A stretch of 64,000 nucleotides of DNA, taken from NCBI GenBank assembly GCA_013433145.1, contig CM024182.1:930001-994000 (forward strand). The letters run 5' to 3'. Positions 1 through 36,900 of this stretch are shown here, piece by piece. The first letter of the stretch is position 1. Every line of letters starts with the position of its first letter. Below the pieces are notes generated by a model that did no database searches, was not told the DNA's origin, and was given only the letters and a program-made list of their open reading frames with translations. The stretch comes from Ascaris suum. Lineage: Eukaryota > Nematoda > Chromadorea > Rhabditida > Ascarididae. The translations under genes and the position numbers were made by a program.

Positions 1-3000
1 ATTGATGTCAATTTCATTGATGTCACACCAAATGATAGGATATTTTATGAATAGAGAGTATAGCAGCTGCATGACCGATCATCCATGAAACAATGTCAAC
101 GCAACACATGAACAAATACTCGTTGTATTCATTTCTTATCGCTTTTCCCGCCATTTACTATTAAAATTCCATTGCAATTTTAGTATTGAAAAAAAAATGA
201 AATTGATCATTGATATCTTAATTTCAACAAAACAAAGATTTCATTCATTCATAAATATAAACTAAAAAAAAAATCCGCTCATATTCGGATATAGGTGAGA
301 AATCATTTAGATTTCATTTAATGCAAAATAAAATAATTTTTTTTTTCATCCAGGTGATCAAGTTGTTATCATATTCTATTGTTTAGTATCTCATTACTTT
401 TTCCCACTAATCAAGTGTTCTATAAATTATCTATTCTATAAATTATCACCTTCATTACATATCTATATGCGAAGAAGACTCTGAAGAAATTTCATCGTCT
501 TATAATCAAATCGAACAAATTCAGACAAGAATTTCAGCGAGTTTTCATAGATCGTCGTTGTTGACCGATTGTAAACAGATGTCAAATGAACTCATAACCG
601 GCGAGAATATCAGCCAGCTGTCTCGTTGTCGCGTATGACCATCTGCCTCGTAAAAGGCATTGATATCATGTCACCCCACTCACAATTCTCGTTACCAATG
701 GATTTTCTATTTCTTATTAATTTGAAGAAGGTGATCGTTGCAAAAAAAAAAGTTAGTGCATTGATGAAACAGCCATATATGTATGTATGCGTTAATCGGT
801 TTAAGACGGAAAAACTATGAAAATTTTTTCATCTGTGAGTTTTATGGCTGAGATATCTGTTCAGGTAACTATTTTTGATAAATTTTCCACTATTTCAGCG
901 GTATAAAATATAACTTCGATGATATCCAATTCCACTACTTAGGAATTTACTTTTGAAAAAGTTCATTTTTTCAACGTTTTGATAGACGAAAATTTTTTCA
1001 AAAATTGATACCTCTGAGTAGTTTCTTTAAAAAAAATGATACGAATAATAAAGAAAAATAATCAGGAGAATAAAAAAATGAAAATTTTCGGCACAGCACT
1101 GAAAGAATATAATGTGTATGGAGTAAAAACTATGATGATTCAAAAGGGCTGAAAATTATGGGAGAAAGGAGAAGAGAAAAACGATCACTAGATTCCCTCC
1201 GTCGATCGGACATTGTTGTTTTGGCTCGTGATGAAGCGGTCGTTTTCGATGCTCAGTGGAAAAACTATTGAATAACAAAGCGTCATAGTGATTTGAAACC
1301 GATAACGGCAGCAATTTTATGAAAGAATTGGTTTGACTGCTCGTCTGAGGTACGCGTATAGCGATGGAGGTAGGAAGGGAGGAGTATGAATTTCATTCCA
1401 ATAGCAATGTGTAACGAATTGTTTTTTTTTAAAAGAAATTATTAAAACGAAAATGCCAGAAAAAAAATGAAATCTTATAGCATCTGTTGAAAGTATTAAC
1501 GAACAGTTTCATTGTTTTTCATTATGAACGGGAAGATGGATTGGATTCCCCGAAATTAACATGATTTTCTACACATGAATCCTTAAACTATGCTGCTTTT
1601 TTTTGCACCGAATTATAAGAGTGCATCATCGGATTACCTCAAATGACATAGCCGTGGCATATAAACTTATGCATGAAACCAGTTTATGAGGATTTTATCT
1701 TCTCTTAAGGTCTCCCAATTCGCTTAAATCAGCATCCTTCCCTCTCTTGAAAATCTCCAAAGTGGTCATGATGAGAAAATCATACAAGTCCACTCGGCGT
1801 GATGTAGTGGAGACGATTCCATCGATATTGAAGATATGCTGAAGCATGTTTGGACTGTCGGAAATAGATGTTTGTCGCTTATAGTACCAACGGTTATCGT
1901 AACCTCCGCTATGCCGAAATGAAAGGTTCATTCGAGGGTTGGCACTTTAAGATGAAAGGTTGCATAACAGCTGATGTATGATTGCATAACAGCATTTATC
2001 TTAGCGATCTGGGGAGATTTGTTTACCGAAGTTTATAAGAGTTCTTTGAGAGGGCACCTTGAACAATAGCAGACACTAGAGAAGCTATTCGATCCTCATG
2101 CATGTTTGAGTGTTTGAACAAATGCTATCACAGTCGAACCATTCATTGAGCATTTCATCTGGAGACCACCTTGTAGTGACGACGATCTCACTTTATGGCG
2201 TGATTTACTTCCTCATACAGGATGATTACAACGCAATTGGTAATATAATGCAAAATAATGGAATTAAATGAGCGCATTGTTATATGACTATAGAGTCTAT
2301 GCATAAGCCAGAAGAATTTTATGATTACCTTATCGGAATTAACTTATCTTTTCTCTTAATATCAGTGAAAATAGATGCAAATCAGTTTTGCGAAAGCTTG
2401 CAACTAGCATTATAAAAGAGTGTGCACAAAATGTTGCACAATGCGGTGCAATGCTCGAAAATGAGAAGATAACAAGAACGTATTATTAGTTAGCCAACAC
2501 AATCTACGTGCTTTTTAGGCTCTTTCTTTCGATAATGAGGCTCGTTTATGCCAATTTATTTACATCCATACTACCTCGCTTATGAGTAAAAATAAGGGCG
2601 GAAGAGACTTGCATGAATGCCGTTGCTCTATTTTTATTGGATTATCCAGAGGATCTACATCTTGAAGGTGTTGCAAAAACTATTGATATGATTATTTCTT
2701 ATTCTTGTCCTTCATAGGTCATGCTCAATAATTCTCTTCAAATCTTTTTTGCTGCTAACCTCTGGTAATTAGAATTGCGTCAGTATTTAACGATCACCAG
2801 CACTGTTAATTGAAGACAGAGCAATTACGCGGAAATAAAGGAAAAAAGCTTTATGCATACTCGAATATGGAATGTGCTCTATGCATTGCGCTATCCTCAT
2901 CTCTCTCATAACGTCTGTTAGCGTGCCTCTGCGATGGCATGCAGTCATATGTTGACGCTTATGAATGGAATTGGTTAATTCATTGCACCTGCTTCTGTTT

Positions 3001-6000
3001 TCATAATGCATCAGCATTTCTGTTTCACAGCTATCCTTAAATACTATAGCTAAATTTCAATAATTAAGGGTTACTTTGCTTCAAATTCTAAACAGATTCT
3101 TTAGTTGAGCTCCGATGTATCGTACCTGAGCGTAATGAATCCCGAAGATGCCTATATACATCAACACCAAAATCATAACTAGTTATCGTGTTCATAAGAA
3201 AAAAATTTCAACGTTCAGCATTGACTGCATCAATGTCAATAAATTATAATTAAATCGAATATTGCGCTTCGATTAGCTTAACTGAATGAAATTCGCTGTT
3301 AGAGTTTTGTCTCATAAAATTATAAGTTTTTTTTTAGAGAAGAAAATTTGCAAGATGACAGTAAGAGAACACTTGCATGAACCAATCGTCTGCATCCGTT
3401 TACCTATTTGACATTGCACATCGTTTTTTCTGAGTCGTTTGCAAATTTTGCAACTCTAAAGTAAGATATATGCATTGGTATTGAAAGGAGGCGAAAAATT
3501 GTTGCAAAAAAAAAAGATTAACATATATTCTCACTGTTTGGTGATTTGATGAATAATCTTCCATTTGAATGATGGAAATTTTCATTCAATTGTACATATA
3601 TGTAATCAATTTTTATCTTTTTCAAACGAAAAAAGAAAAAAAAAACAACAATGTGAGCATCATATTCGGCATTCGGGTATATTCCTTGAGAGCCTCATCA
3701 CTCATACGGCAGTTTTTTTTTTTTTCAGTAACAAATGAGATTGAGTACAAGAATCGAGAAATTTGAAAATGTCACCGAATATAGATAGTATCAAGCGATT
3801 TTTTTTTGTTCAACCTTCATCAGCAAAAAAAAAAAAAAATTCGTTTAATAAATTCCTATGAATTTGTGAAATAACAAACGATAAGATATTTCATAAATTT
3901 TTGGATGATTAATAGTCGACAAGAGAATTTCTGGACACGGTAAATGTGACAATTTTTCTAAAAGTGATCATCAATTAGCCGCAGATCTAGTTCCTCTTTC
4001 ATTTATACTTTTCATGGAAAATTTTTAATTTTAGTTTGATCGATTTTAGTTGGACATAGAGTAAACGGAAGTGTTCTTTTTTTTCTGCCCACAGATTCCA
4101 TGGAAAACCTGAATTCTTCATAGGCAGTCAAAAAATAGGCAATGAAATAAGCTAGAGATCAGAAAATCTGCAATACTCATAACGTTCTCATAACGAGCAG
4201 AAACCATATCAGAATCATTCGACAATAATTCGTAACGGGGGACCTCATGTAACATATGATCGAATCCAGAATCTTTTTCCGGAAATTACTCTATGTCAAC
4301 CCTCTTTCGAAAACTAAGCATCGCTGTACCGAAAACATAACTAAAACAGATTCATTTACAAATACAGCAGAATAAAATTATAAGCGATAAGTTCACCCCC
4401 ATACTTGCTAAGATTTTCAATTCGGGTCATACCTCAGTCTCGTTCAAATGGGTGATGATTTTTTCAGCATGTTTAATGTGAATCGCTTTCAATGCTATAA
4501 TGTTGAGAATTTTTGACGCTTGTTTCTTTTTTTGCTGATTGTAAGCAAGCTAAGAAATACAGAGAATATTCCGCTTATGTCGCCATGATGGCGCCACTCA
4601 ATGCTTCGTTTTGACGTTTTTTTTAACCCCAAAATGTATAGTGTAAAATATACTTTACATCATAATTTTTTCGTCGCTTAATTTTTCCTATTTAAATTCT
4701 CTAAATTATAAAGAAGAAACAATTGTATTGAAAAAGTAAATTTGGAGGAATTTAAAAGGAAGAGTTTGTTGAATTTTTTTCTAATTCAAGCGATCGTAGA
4801 CCTATTGTTTTTTAATTTATAGTTCTTTAGGAATGAATGATCTGTTTTCACATTCAGAAGAAATCCTTTACTATTGAAGAACCTCTTACGGAAACTAAGA
4901 GTATTAGCTTCCTATAGCGTCGACTTAAGGTCTGTAAACATCAGAGCAGATTTGAGGTCGTTCAAGGAGAGGAAAGGTGAACGCAGAGGCGGACTTGAAA
5001 GGGGTTTTAACGCTAATACGCCGGCTTTGCTCCACATATTGTAGCGCTGCCTTTTGCACATTTGGAATAGTTTGCTTGGTTTTCGATGGAACGGCCAAAG
5101 AATAAGTAGGGTAAGTGTGGAGTTTTGCAATGAGTGGGTTAGCTCACCTGCAAACGTTTTCTGATCAGAAAAATCCCCTATGAAAGCATCAACTCATTTA
5201 GAATATTGCATATATTCGTTAATGATTGATTATCGATTGAATAATCGATCGAATCGAATCGATCTCACTGTAATAAAAAATTGCACTTGAAAGATGGAAT
5301 GATTGCAAAAAAAAAAAATCACTCTCTATAACAATTTTCTCCTGTTCGTTTATTGCAATATCATTCGCAATAGAGAATAATCCATCATGTGAATCATCAA
5401 TTTTTGAAGGACTCATTGCAATCATATTGATATCACCAAATAGATATTCTACTGTAACGTTTATGATCAAATAGATATTAAAAATTATTTTTTCTTGCAG
5501 TTTATAGCCGCTATAAGCGTTCGAAATTACAATAACTAGCTAGCGTAAATATTTCCTCAATACTAATCATCAAATATTATCATCAGTCATCTTTCAACAT
5601 CCAACGATTTAAATGAATTGTCTCAACACATAAAGTTATCATCATTTGTAGTCTTTTATATTTCCCAACGCGTTGTCGGGCTTGTAGGTCAATAAAGGAT
5701 AACATGTGTTCAAGTGCCATATATGAATTGCTCGCAAAAATGTAAAATCAATGCGCGAATTTCTTTCTCTTGTTTCGGCTCAAATCTATCACAGTGCTCG
5801 ATGTTATCTGCAATTGGCTGAATCGCATCTAAGAGAAGCCGCTAACACAATCGGCTATCAAAGGAAATAAAGAGAAATTAGCATATGTGTTTCGCTTTCA
5901 ATTGATACATTCATCTATCACTATGCAACTGAATAGCTGAAACGACGATGAGATTTAAAAAAAAGCAATTATGCATGAAAAAGCGAAGCTGAATCATAGC

Positions 6001-6484
6001 AAATAAGGTACGGCAACGATTTGAAGAGTATACCCAGTTAAGATAGAAGGCAATAAATTTGACCGCAACAAGTATTTAGAGTGTTCCCATTTCAAAGTTG
6101 CGATTCCAAATCGGAAAAAATGATAAATTATTATCACAATTCAATGCATAAAGAAAAGCAAGAGTTCTTCTATACAAGTGCATATTAAACGTAGGAGTTT
6201 TCTGGTTTCTATCCAGCCGTATCGGTGGCTGACGTCCAGTTATTATAAATGAGAGACTAACGATTTCGATCCGACTATATATATTTTTTCTGGAAAGATA
6301 ATGCTAAAATTAATTTTGTTTTAGGAAGGGTTTTCCCTACAGAGGTTCGGTGACGATTTCAATACTTCCAAGGGTACTTACTCATTTGTAGGTTGATGAG
6401 AGGTATGTTTCAGCAAATTAATAAGGAGGCATTTAGAAGAAAATTTTACACAATGCCTTATAGAAGGGTGCAGATAATTTATCC
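1..6484. other. AT-rich region upstream of the DSL ligand gene, no gene recognised
   Basis: This is mostly A/T-rich sequence with poly(A) and poly(T) runs. Coding-like frames on the - strand at 1695-1931 and 4912-5130 have no supporting splice sites or recognisable domains. It presumably contains the promoter of the DSL gene, and possibly a missed first exon, but I cannot point to a specific element. Confidence 0.5.
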
Positions 6485-28061
<21,577 letters not shown>

Positions 28062-28695
28062 CGGTGTTGATAGCATTGGAATTTGCACATTATTTTTTAC
28101 TTCGTTCCATCGATGCATATCTTATAATCTGCTACATCAGATATGTTCGGCCTTTTTCATTCAATGTTGAGGGGACATTTGTGTTGTGGGTTTATAACTG
28201 TTTGTTATCTGATTACGCTAATAGTAATCTGGAGAGAAATCTTTCAAGAAGGGGAAATTCATGAATTTTCTATATTTATGTAAATTTGATTCAGTGGGTT
28301 ATAATAGCCGCGAAAGCTTTTAAAATGTTTTAAGGAATCTATACTGAAAAAGGTTTGATTCCTTCCTTACTTCCAACAACATGTTTTATTTCTATGCTTC
28401 GTCCACTTGCAGCATGACAGTCTCATATAGATGCTGTAAACATTGAGCTCGGTTCCGTAAAGAGATGCTGTTTTTCTTCTAACACGTGTATAGTGGCTTC
28501 AGCTAGGATGAAATCAATTCACAATCCCGAAAAATTTGCCTACAATAGCCATTGTTTTGAAATTGGAACCTCGTTTGCAAAGTGAACGACTTTCGCCGCT
28601 GAAAACTTAAAAAGCGCTAGATTTTTTGACATGCGTTGGCCTCAGAAGTGACCAAAAGCTGCTTCAATTCTGTAAGGTTACAGTAGAATCTTGTG

Positions 28696-28701
28696 AATAA
28701 A
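28696..28701 (+). promoter_or_regulatory. possible polyadenylation signal of the DSL ligand gene
   Basis: This is the first AATAAA after the stop codon at 28061, about 635 bases downstream. It is the expected hexamer, but such hexamers arise often in AT-rich DNA. Confidence 0.3.
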
Positions 28702-29354
28702 TCGACCTAAGGCCATCGCTTATGCGTTGATTGAAAGCGGAAGATTTTCGTGATAATTCACAGAAATACCTTTGTTAATGCGTTTGCGAACGGTATTCAC
28801 CAACAAACAAATTCTTTCACCTGTCAAACAATATACCCGATTACAAAGGAAGAGGTGCTATCTCCTCAAACTTACCTATGTGTCCAACGCCAATTGTCGC
28901 TTTTATAAAAGAATCGTTTAAAACCGACAAATTGTTATAAAACATTCAATTGTATAGCCATATATTTTTGAAAATGCTATGCAAAACCACTATGTAGTTA
29001 TGTTAGCGGTGAATAATATGCATTGAAATAGGCATTCATCTATGCATATTTGGTTAAAGAGAGCACAAAAATCGCGTGTTTAGTTAGTCCAAAAGGTTTT
29101 TCTTCGCTTCTACTTTACTACTGCTATAAACGATTTTTCGTCAAGAACGATGTATGTTCAAATGTAATTGTTATATTACAGGAAAGCCAAATATATGAAT
29201 GCCTTTTTTTTGAGATTTATTCATTGAATTAAGTACTTCCTGTGTAAAACAATAAAATTTTATTCATTTACATATTCCTAAACTTCGCCTCGAAAATGTT
29301 TAGAATGCATTCATCAGAACCACATAATTATTGTGGAGTTTCATGTTATTCTTT

Positions 29355-29500
29355 AAAGAAATCATGCCTTCTGAGATACGTAATGAAGGTGACACATCAA
29401 TTAATGCTTCACGACAGTTTGGGCTGATGGAGAGCGAATTTCCAAGTTCGAATTTACGCCCCCGAAAACCACTAAATATTAAGCAGGACGAATCAAAGAG
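29355..29500 (+). other. exon-like open stretch, unknown
   Basis: After an AG at 29354-29360 a frame reads through MPSEIRNEGDTSINASRQF and LRPRKPLNIKQDESKR up to a GT at 29501. A different frame just downstream (about 29481-29672) contains LTHIGRKAVENKRLFHLIEA. Both have coding-like composition, but no family is recognised and the splice borders are weak. Confidence 0.2.
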
Positions 29501-31930
29501 GTTTCACCTATCATGATAGAACCCGAACACAGGGCAGCATGCTCCAATACGCAGACAGACTCACACATATAGGAAGAAAAGCTGTGGAAAATAAACGACT
29601 TTTTCATCTTATCGAAGCGCTAGCACTTCCAATAAACACGCGGGTATACTGCTCAAAGGAAGAACAGACGCAATAGTTGAAAGCGTTTGGGATTGTATAT
29701 ATTACGATGAACTGGAAAGTCGAAATATGATTCTGATTACACTATTAGTAGAGAGTATTCTCATGTTTCAGAGTCCTTACCAACCGAACTCTTAATATCA
29801 ATAAGAATCTAAGGACGGTTCATCTCAGTTATTATTTGAATCATACGAAAATGAAGAGTGCAAACATTTAAAATTTATATGATCACATGATAGCTTTAAT
29901 CTTTCGAAGAAGTACATTATGATTTTTTGAATTCATCTTTTTCTAGATCTGTTATTTAGATAAGTGATTCACTAGAAAGATATATTTACCAATGTGTCAT
30001 TATGTTTATGCAAGGAATGGAATAGAGTTGAAAGGCTAAAAAATTTCGATCCATAAATAAATAAACGAACGAAACAAATTCCCTTCATCCAGAAAAACAT
30101 CCAAATCCAATAAACTCTACATTTGAGAAGCAATTAAGTAAGCATAGTATCGAGTACGCACTCGACATGTCAGCATGAAATCTTAATTGTCAGCGTTGTG
30201 TCGTTAAGATTGCTTGCTGAGGTTAGGCAGCGCAATATTCGAGCAATTTTTCTCCTTCCTATGAAGTTGGAATGCTTCTCGAAATGTGCAAATAGAGCAT
30301 AACCGTAGCTTCGCTGAATAAAATAATTCCAACATATTCTTCTTTCAAATGTGGACGTGTGAAAATAATTTTCATTTCAAAGCAAGCAATAGTCGGCGCA
30401 CGTCATATTGGTCACCTATTGTCCATCCACATGAGTGAGAACCAAAAGCCCAGAGACCAACATTCTGTCCTCCTGTGCAAGAATTTCCTTGAGAAATCGT
30501 ATTTATATCCTCATCCTATGAGCTTCAGAAGTTAGACAACAATATTAACGTAGATTATGCATATTTAATCACAAAATCACGCTTGTAGCCGGTGAAAACG
30601 TTCTCACTGATTACACCTACATTTCAATTACACCTACAATACGTTTTTTTCACCTGGAAATTGCGCTATCATCAAATATATCGCAAACGCTTAGTATTAT
30701 TGCAACAAAACCGTGAAATTAGCAACTCATAAACATGACCACTCATAAAAGTGACCACTTGTTCATATTTATTGAACTAAAGTTGAAATATATTTCGGTG
30801 GAAATATATTCGGCATTCAAATTAAGGGGAAACAAATGTGTTGATAGATAGAGTTAAAAATTGGGAATTAGAGCCTAAAAAGCTGAGAAAGATATATGCT
30901 GAAATATAAAGTACATGCTATTGGGAGAATTAGAACACAAAAATTGGGAATTAGAACCCAAGATTTATTTGCACACTAAGATTGAACTCTTTCTAATCAT
31001 CTGAAATTACTATCTCATAGGTTGCTCCCTCTGCAATATCATTTCGTCGTTTAGTTTTGCGATAAACGGAGTTACTCGCTTCGATTTATTTGCATTCACG
31101 ATCATTTCCTCGAAAAAATATTATCGCTTTCATAATCTGTTATTTTTGAGGATTCCAATCCATGAGCGCTCCAGAGTTCAAGAGCTTGGAATGATCAGTG
31201 ATCGAAAATAAGCTCCTCATACTAGTTCACTGATATTGACATTGGAGGTTCATTTAGAGGATACAAACACAGAATTGATTGATCAAAAAATCAAACGCTT
31301 ACATAAGTCTCTTCACGCGTATTTATGTATCACATGTATTTGCTGATAGTCGAGTGTTTGCTTCATCTATACTCGAGGAAAATTAATTTCACTTGAGTTT
31401 TTGGCAAATATTTTTCTGTAGAACTAAGCTTCTTCCCTTAACATACTTCGTGATGAATACGAGCTAGTTGGTTATCACAATTCTTCATCTATATTTAACG
31501 GTTCATTTATGATTTATGATGATTCAATAAAAATCATAATCGACCTCGAAGAAGGCTAATCTCTATACTTAAAACTTTACCACAAAGGTTGCATATTTTC
31601 ATCGATGATTCCAAATGATAACAATATTATTTTATTAGAAATGCAAGTATAGTCAAAATGCACTCACTATGCGAGTAACTACGCTTTTTATGCACTATGC
31701 ACTCACTATGCTTTTTTTTTTTGAAGAATATAATTTTCTCACCAAATATCTGCATCGGATTGGAATTTCACCTATCCGTATCAATAAGGTTCCCTCTTAC
31801 CTTAGATCATATTGTTTATCACCTGGCCTAAATCATATGATCCATAGACCAAAATTGTAATATATGCAATCATATTATTTATCAAAAACTTTACTTGAAA
31901 AATATTCAGCCGAAATGGCAATAAATATAA

Positions 31931-31997
31931 AGTAAACAAATAAACAAACAAATAAATAAATAAATAAATAAACGAATAAATAAATAAACAAACGAAA
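31931..31997. repeat. (AAAT/AAAC)n tetranucleotide repeat
   Basis: Tandem AAAT units mixed with AAAC and ACGA variants over about 65 bases. I see no associated gene. Confidence 0.9.
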
Positions 31998-33255
31998 AAC
32001 ATTAATCACTCAATTAGCCTATGATGGGCAATTGAATCGATTAGTTCAAATACGCATTATAATTACATATCACAGATAAAAAGCGATATAGGAAGCTATC
32101 AATATATACACACATTCAAAAAAAAAATACTAACATCGCTCATAGCCATTATGCAATAAATTTATGAAACTATTCGAAAATTTTTTCTTAAATTGAAATC
32201 AACAAAATTCTTCTTTGATTACAACAATTCTTGATTATAACATAAAATCATTTTTGACTTCAATGGGCATATTTCTATCAAATTCGCATAGAAAAAATTG
32301 CACTACCAAGGATAAGGGAAAGGAATTAAAGAAATGATATTTGAAATCGAGATGAGAAAAGTTATGGTGGCATTTTAAAAAAATTGAAGTTTTTTTTTCT
32401 TTCAGTGAAACGGAGAGATCAGCCTTCCTTGTTTTTTTTTTTCTTTAATTTCCCGTTTACTTTCTCAGCTCATCTTATACTATTTCTGTAATATGTCTTA
32501 AGCATTCATATACCCATAATCGCTTCTAACTTCAATGTGGACGTATCTTTTGCACATATTCCTTCAACAGTTGTATCAGATCGTTACTCCTTTTATCTCT
32601 AGGCCTTCTTGCTAGCTAAACGAAAGATTTTGAGAAGTAGACTATCGGAATGCTGGTCATAACTTCACTTTGCGGATGAAACAAATTCCAATAAATTTTG
32701 CATTTAGACTCATAAATTTTCTTTTTTTTTTGATTCGTCTTTTCTAGTCTACGATTTCTAGGGACTTGCAAAACGTCGAAAATCATCTTCGGAAATTCAC
32801 GAACAACATCGACAAATAGAAAAAAAAAATTAGAAACTCAATGAAAATAGCGGTCGACATGCCATTTGCACAAATGTACAGCCTTTAATACAGCGGAATA
32901 ATCAGAGTATCGAAGCATAGAAACGATACACAAACTAATATTATTCATGTATGTAATTAGTTTTTTTTTTCGATTTTTTAAGCCATCGGAATTTTTACAC
33001 TTTATGCTCGATTCAAAAAGATAGAAATGCGCTTTGCCATTCCTGCACAATTTTCATCAACGGAATGCTATCCACGGACTAGAATTTTGAATATTTGTAT
33101 GGGAAGAGGAGGCGAGGTGAAGAGGTGAAAGAAAGGAGAGCTGAAAAACGATAGTCTAGAAATGTCCAACAACCTGACCAAAATTTATTTTTAAAGACAT
33201 TTTTTTTCATCAATACTCATAACAATTTTAAGCGTAAAAATGAGAGGCGTTCTTG

Positions 33256-33257
<2 letters not shown>

Positions 33258-33333
<76 letters not shown>

Positions 33334-33338
33334 TATAT
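33258..33338. repeat. (AT)n microsatellite with one phase break
   Basis: AT dinucleotides broken by an AA at about 33326-33327, just beyond the 3' end of the - strand gene that stops at 33709. Confidence 0.97.
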
Positions 33339-33708
33339 TTGAAGAAATAATATCATTTCTGAACATAATATCTAATATGATTGTAATACTCTGAGAGCAC
33401 TTCTTTACTAAAATAGCGGCGTTTTTTTCTACAGACAAGGCGATCGCCTCTTGCATCATTAGTTGATGAAAAAAAAATGCTGAAAACTTTCATTGTCATG
33501 AAACAAAAAGCTCAGTCATTTTAAGTCAAATCCTGGTAAGCGGTAACCTCAGATCGGCTTTATTCAATGTTCTCCACCTTATAAAATAACGGAAGCATTA
33601 AAAATATCTATTGATTTATGGCGTATGTTGATAAAAATCTCGTCAACAATTATATTGCCTCTCTATGCAATATAATAGTTAGGTTAAAATATATGTGAAT
33701 AATTCAAT

Positions 33709-33963
33709 TCATGAATATTGTTGACAATATCGTTCACCAAGTTCCAATGATCCAATCCATTTTTTAAATGTGCGTAAATGACGATTATTTCGTTGTTTTG
33801 AAATTGGTGTTTCATTAGTTGTTATAGCAAGATTTTTACCCGATAGTAGGATAACGCGAAACAATTGAATATCACTAAGTGAGAATATCGTTTTTGCATC
33901 GATAGCATAATCACGCATTCTCGATAGCGTTGGGAAATCCTTATCGAATACACGCATTGAGAA
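33709..33963 (-). CDS. terminal exon, unknown - strand gene
   Basis: The acceptor TGCATTTCAG precedes 33963 in phase 0. The 84 codons run from FSMRVFDKDFPTLSRMRDYA through SLSDIQLFRVILLSGKN to GSLELGERYCQQYS and a TGA at 33709. Composition and codon use look coding, and the frame starts exactly at the acceptor. It could follow the 36.1 kb exon directly (both phase 0), or an exon near 35.5-35.8 kb may lie between. Confidence 0.5.
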   Translation of the reverse strand, partial: FSMRVFDKDFPTLSRMRDYAIDAKTIFSLSDIQLFRVILLSGKNLAITTNETPISKQRNNRHLRTFKKWIGSLELGERYCQQYS

Positions 33964-36900
33964 CTGAAATGCAAATTTATGCAAAATGGAATTAAACTTT
34001 AATAAGCGATTTAAATTTGCATATAATGAATTATTTGTGAATATAAGGGGTCTCCCATAATATTTTTGTCACATAAGGGTATTATTAGATTATATTAAAA
34101 TACGAATGTTGGAACAATGACGAAGATAATTTATTCAATTCAAAGAAATTGATTTGCAGTGAAGGTAGGTTTTATAATCTGTAAGAAAAAGTACGTTTCC
34201 CACGGTAAGGAGTGAAAAAATTTTTGCGGAAACGGATGGCTTATTCTGCAGAAACTTCACCTCCTCACTAGGAAATTTATGGACCCGGTCATCCATAAAA
34301 AGAACTTCCTCTCGCTGATCACGTTGTTGTTATAGCCTTAACCATCCCAAAGCGACATTAACAGATCGCATAAGGCAGAGCAAGTTACGAAAGCTTGGAA
34401 TGAAATCGGTAATTTAATCATGACCGCTGTTAACATATTTTTTGCAATCGTGATTTTCACACATCTTCCGAAATATGCAATTATAGTACGCATTTTATCG
34501 ACGTCATGTTAATACCCACGTTTATGCAAAGGGTTTTTTGTGTTTATCCGTCCAGTAATATCAATGCAGAAAGCAATAAGGTAGGCAATACTGAACTGAG
34601 CGAGACCTGATGAGATAGAGTTAACCGTGGAGTAACAACTTTAATGAATTCTGAATCCACCACCCCCCACCCCCTCTCCCACCCCAGATGAATGCGAGTT
34701 GAGCAACAGTTTTTTATGACCATGTCAATGCTTCCTTGGATTCCGTGGCTAGTCGATTTTAGGAAAATCCGGTTTCTATGAATAGGATGTTTTTATTGAA
34801 TGTGCATAAATAGTGATAAAACACTGCGAATTTCTACAATTATGATTTCATGAAAATTATAAATGAAATGAGCGTGATTGCATTCGCACATATCACTATT
34901 TAGCATTTCAAGTATGCTAATTCACTAATTAATGCTTTAAGCATTTTTTGTTGCAATTCATGAGAATTTCGGTTGAAAAATGCGCTTTTTTTTTTCGGCA
35001 ATAGATTTTCCATGAGTTAACTAAATTCAAAACACTAAAAACCAATAATGGCGGAAGTAATTGGATGCGGTTTGCTGTAAATATCCATTGATTCTCTCTG
35101 TACACTATATACACCATGTATCCCTACTAGCCTACTATCGTCGAATTTATATAAGAAATAATTTCATTTAGGAGTGATGATTTATGAGAAGTTATTGATT
35201 AGAATATTAAAAGAATTTTTCACAAAATACTAGTGAGGAAGAAAATCTTAACGGAGAATTCGAATTAAAATTGAAATAACAAAATCGCAGATGTTATTAG
35301 TTTCTTATGAAAAATAAATTGAATGTTTACGATATATTTTAATTTGATTCTTGCGAACGCATTAACTAAAAATATATATCAATCTTACTAATCGAAAGTA
35401 GGCTGGTTCTAGGAATTTTCGCCGTATTTGATATCAACAAGAGGGGAGGGTATTTCAACGATGTAAATTTGTTACGATAACGAAAACTAGTCGTAGGCTA
35501 AAGCATATCGCGCACCTCTTAGTATCCATTAGCGTTACGAAGTGACAGCTAGCTATAGGATCACAGCAGATATGCGACGATTGAAATCGACCATAGGATT
35601 TGCAAATATAGGCAAAGGATAATTGCGCGCACTTTATCACTAAATGCGATTCTTTCATCGGATAAAAGTGTACGAAGTTAGCAATTATATATGGCAGGAG
35701 ATCTTGTATATTAAAAAATAGACAATTGTTTTCTTCTTGCTTTATTTTATTGGATTTTTCTTTGAAGGATTTAATGCATATAAACAAGTACCACTGCAGT
35801 AATAACAATATACTTCTCAATAAGGCCAGAAGTTTGTTTGATGGAATCGCCCATTAGGGAGCAATTTCTATTGCTATCTCAGCATGTATGAAAAAAATGC
35901 CAAAATGAGCCATACAAAAACTCAGCGGCTTCAATTATTGCAAGCATCAAGCAGCTCTAAATTCCCGATCGAAAATTTCATCATCACTGTTGCGACATCT
36001 ACGGGCAATCATTGAACACTGTTATGCGCAGAGCAAAAAAAAACGTATTTATAACGGAATGTCCGGAATGATGTCCGGCACAACTACTCACCTCCTTCAA
36101 TCGAGGAAAGAAATTTTTCGGATACTCTTTTTTCACACACTGGACATGCACGGAATCTTCCGTATCACCACCATCAAGCGTTCGCAGGTAACACTGAAAC
36201 GCAAACCATCGCGACAAATCCATGCTCGATAAGCCGGCGATTACTAGCTCGACTATGGCAACGTCCATCTAGAAGCACATATTAATAGTCATCAGTAATA
36301 GGTGATGGATTTGAAGAGAAAGCGAGTCGGAAGCCACAACAAAGTATGGTAAAGACCTTCTGATTCCTCATGAAGGTTGTAATTGATGTCGGCATCGTAG
36401 GCTCCCGAATTCAAGATCCCCAATGATAAACGATAAATCATATTCCATGCATGTCTAGGCTTAAACTTGCAAGTTAATTCAAACTTTAAACACTTGAAAT
36501 GGAATCGGTATTCCTGACCATTTTTACCTTGAGGCCGATATATATCTATAGGCTGAATTACACCATCCTCGAAAACAACACGGTACACTATGCACTTATT
36601 GTGGAAGTGCAGGAGATTTCCCACACTCTGCACCTCTCCTTCAGTTTCATTGCTGTATCTCAAAAACATCGAAAACCCGCTGCATTTCTTAGCGTTACAG
36701 TATATTCTACCATCTTCGTTATTATAACGAGAAAAATTCAGAGCGACGTCCCACGCTACGTTCATCACTAATCACTAACCTCACTTATATAAGGCAATTT
36801 TATTTGTAATCCATTGAATTTCTTTTGTATCGAATAGAATCCGCAAATTTCAAGCCATTAGTCCTGGAGGCATAATGCAATAAAAATAAATTATCCAGGA

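Larger units (their letters stand above)
28702..33708. other. intergenic stretch, largely featureless
   Basis: AT-rich sequence between the 3' end of the DSL gene and the 3' end of the - strand gene, so the two appear convergent. Apart from the exon-like frames near 29.3-29.7 kb, the tetranucleotide repeat at 31.9 kb and the (AT)n tract at 33.3 kb, I see nothing. Confidence 0.5.
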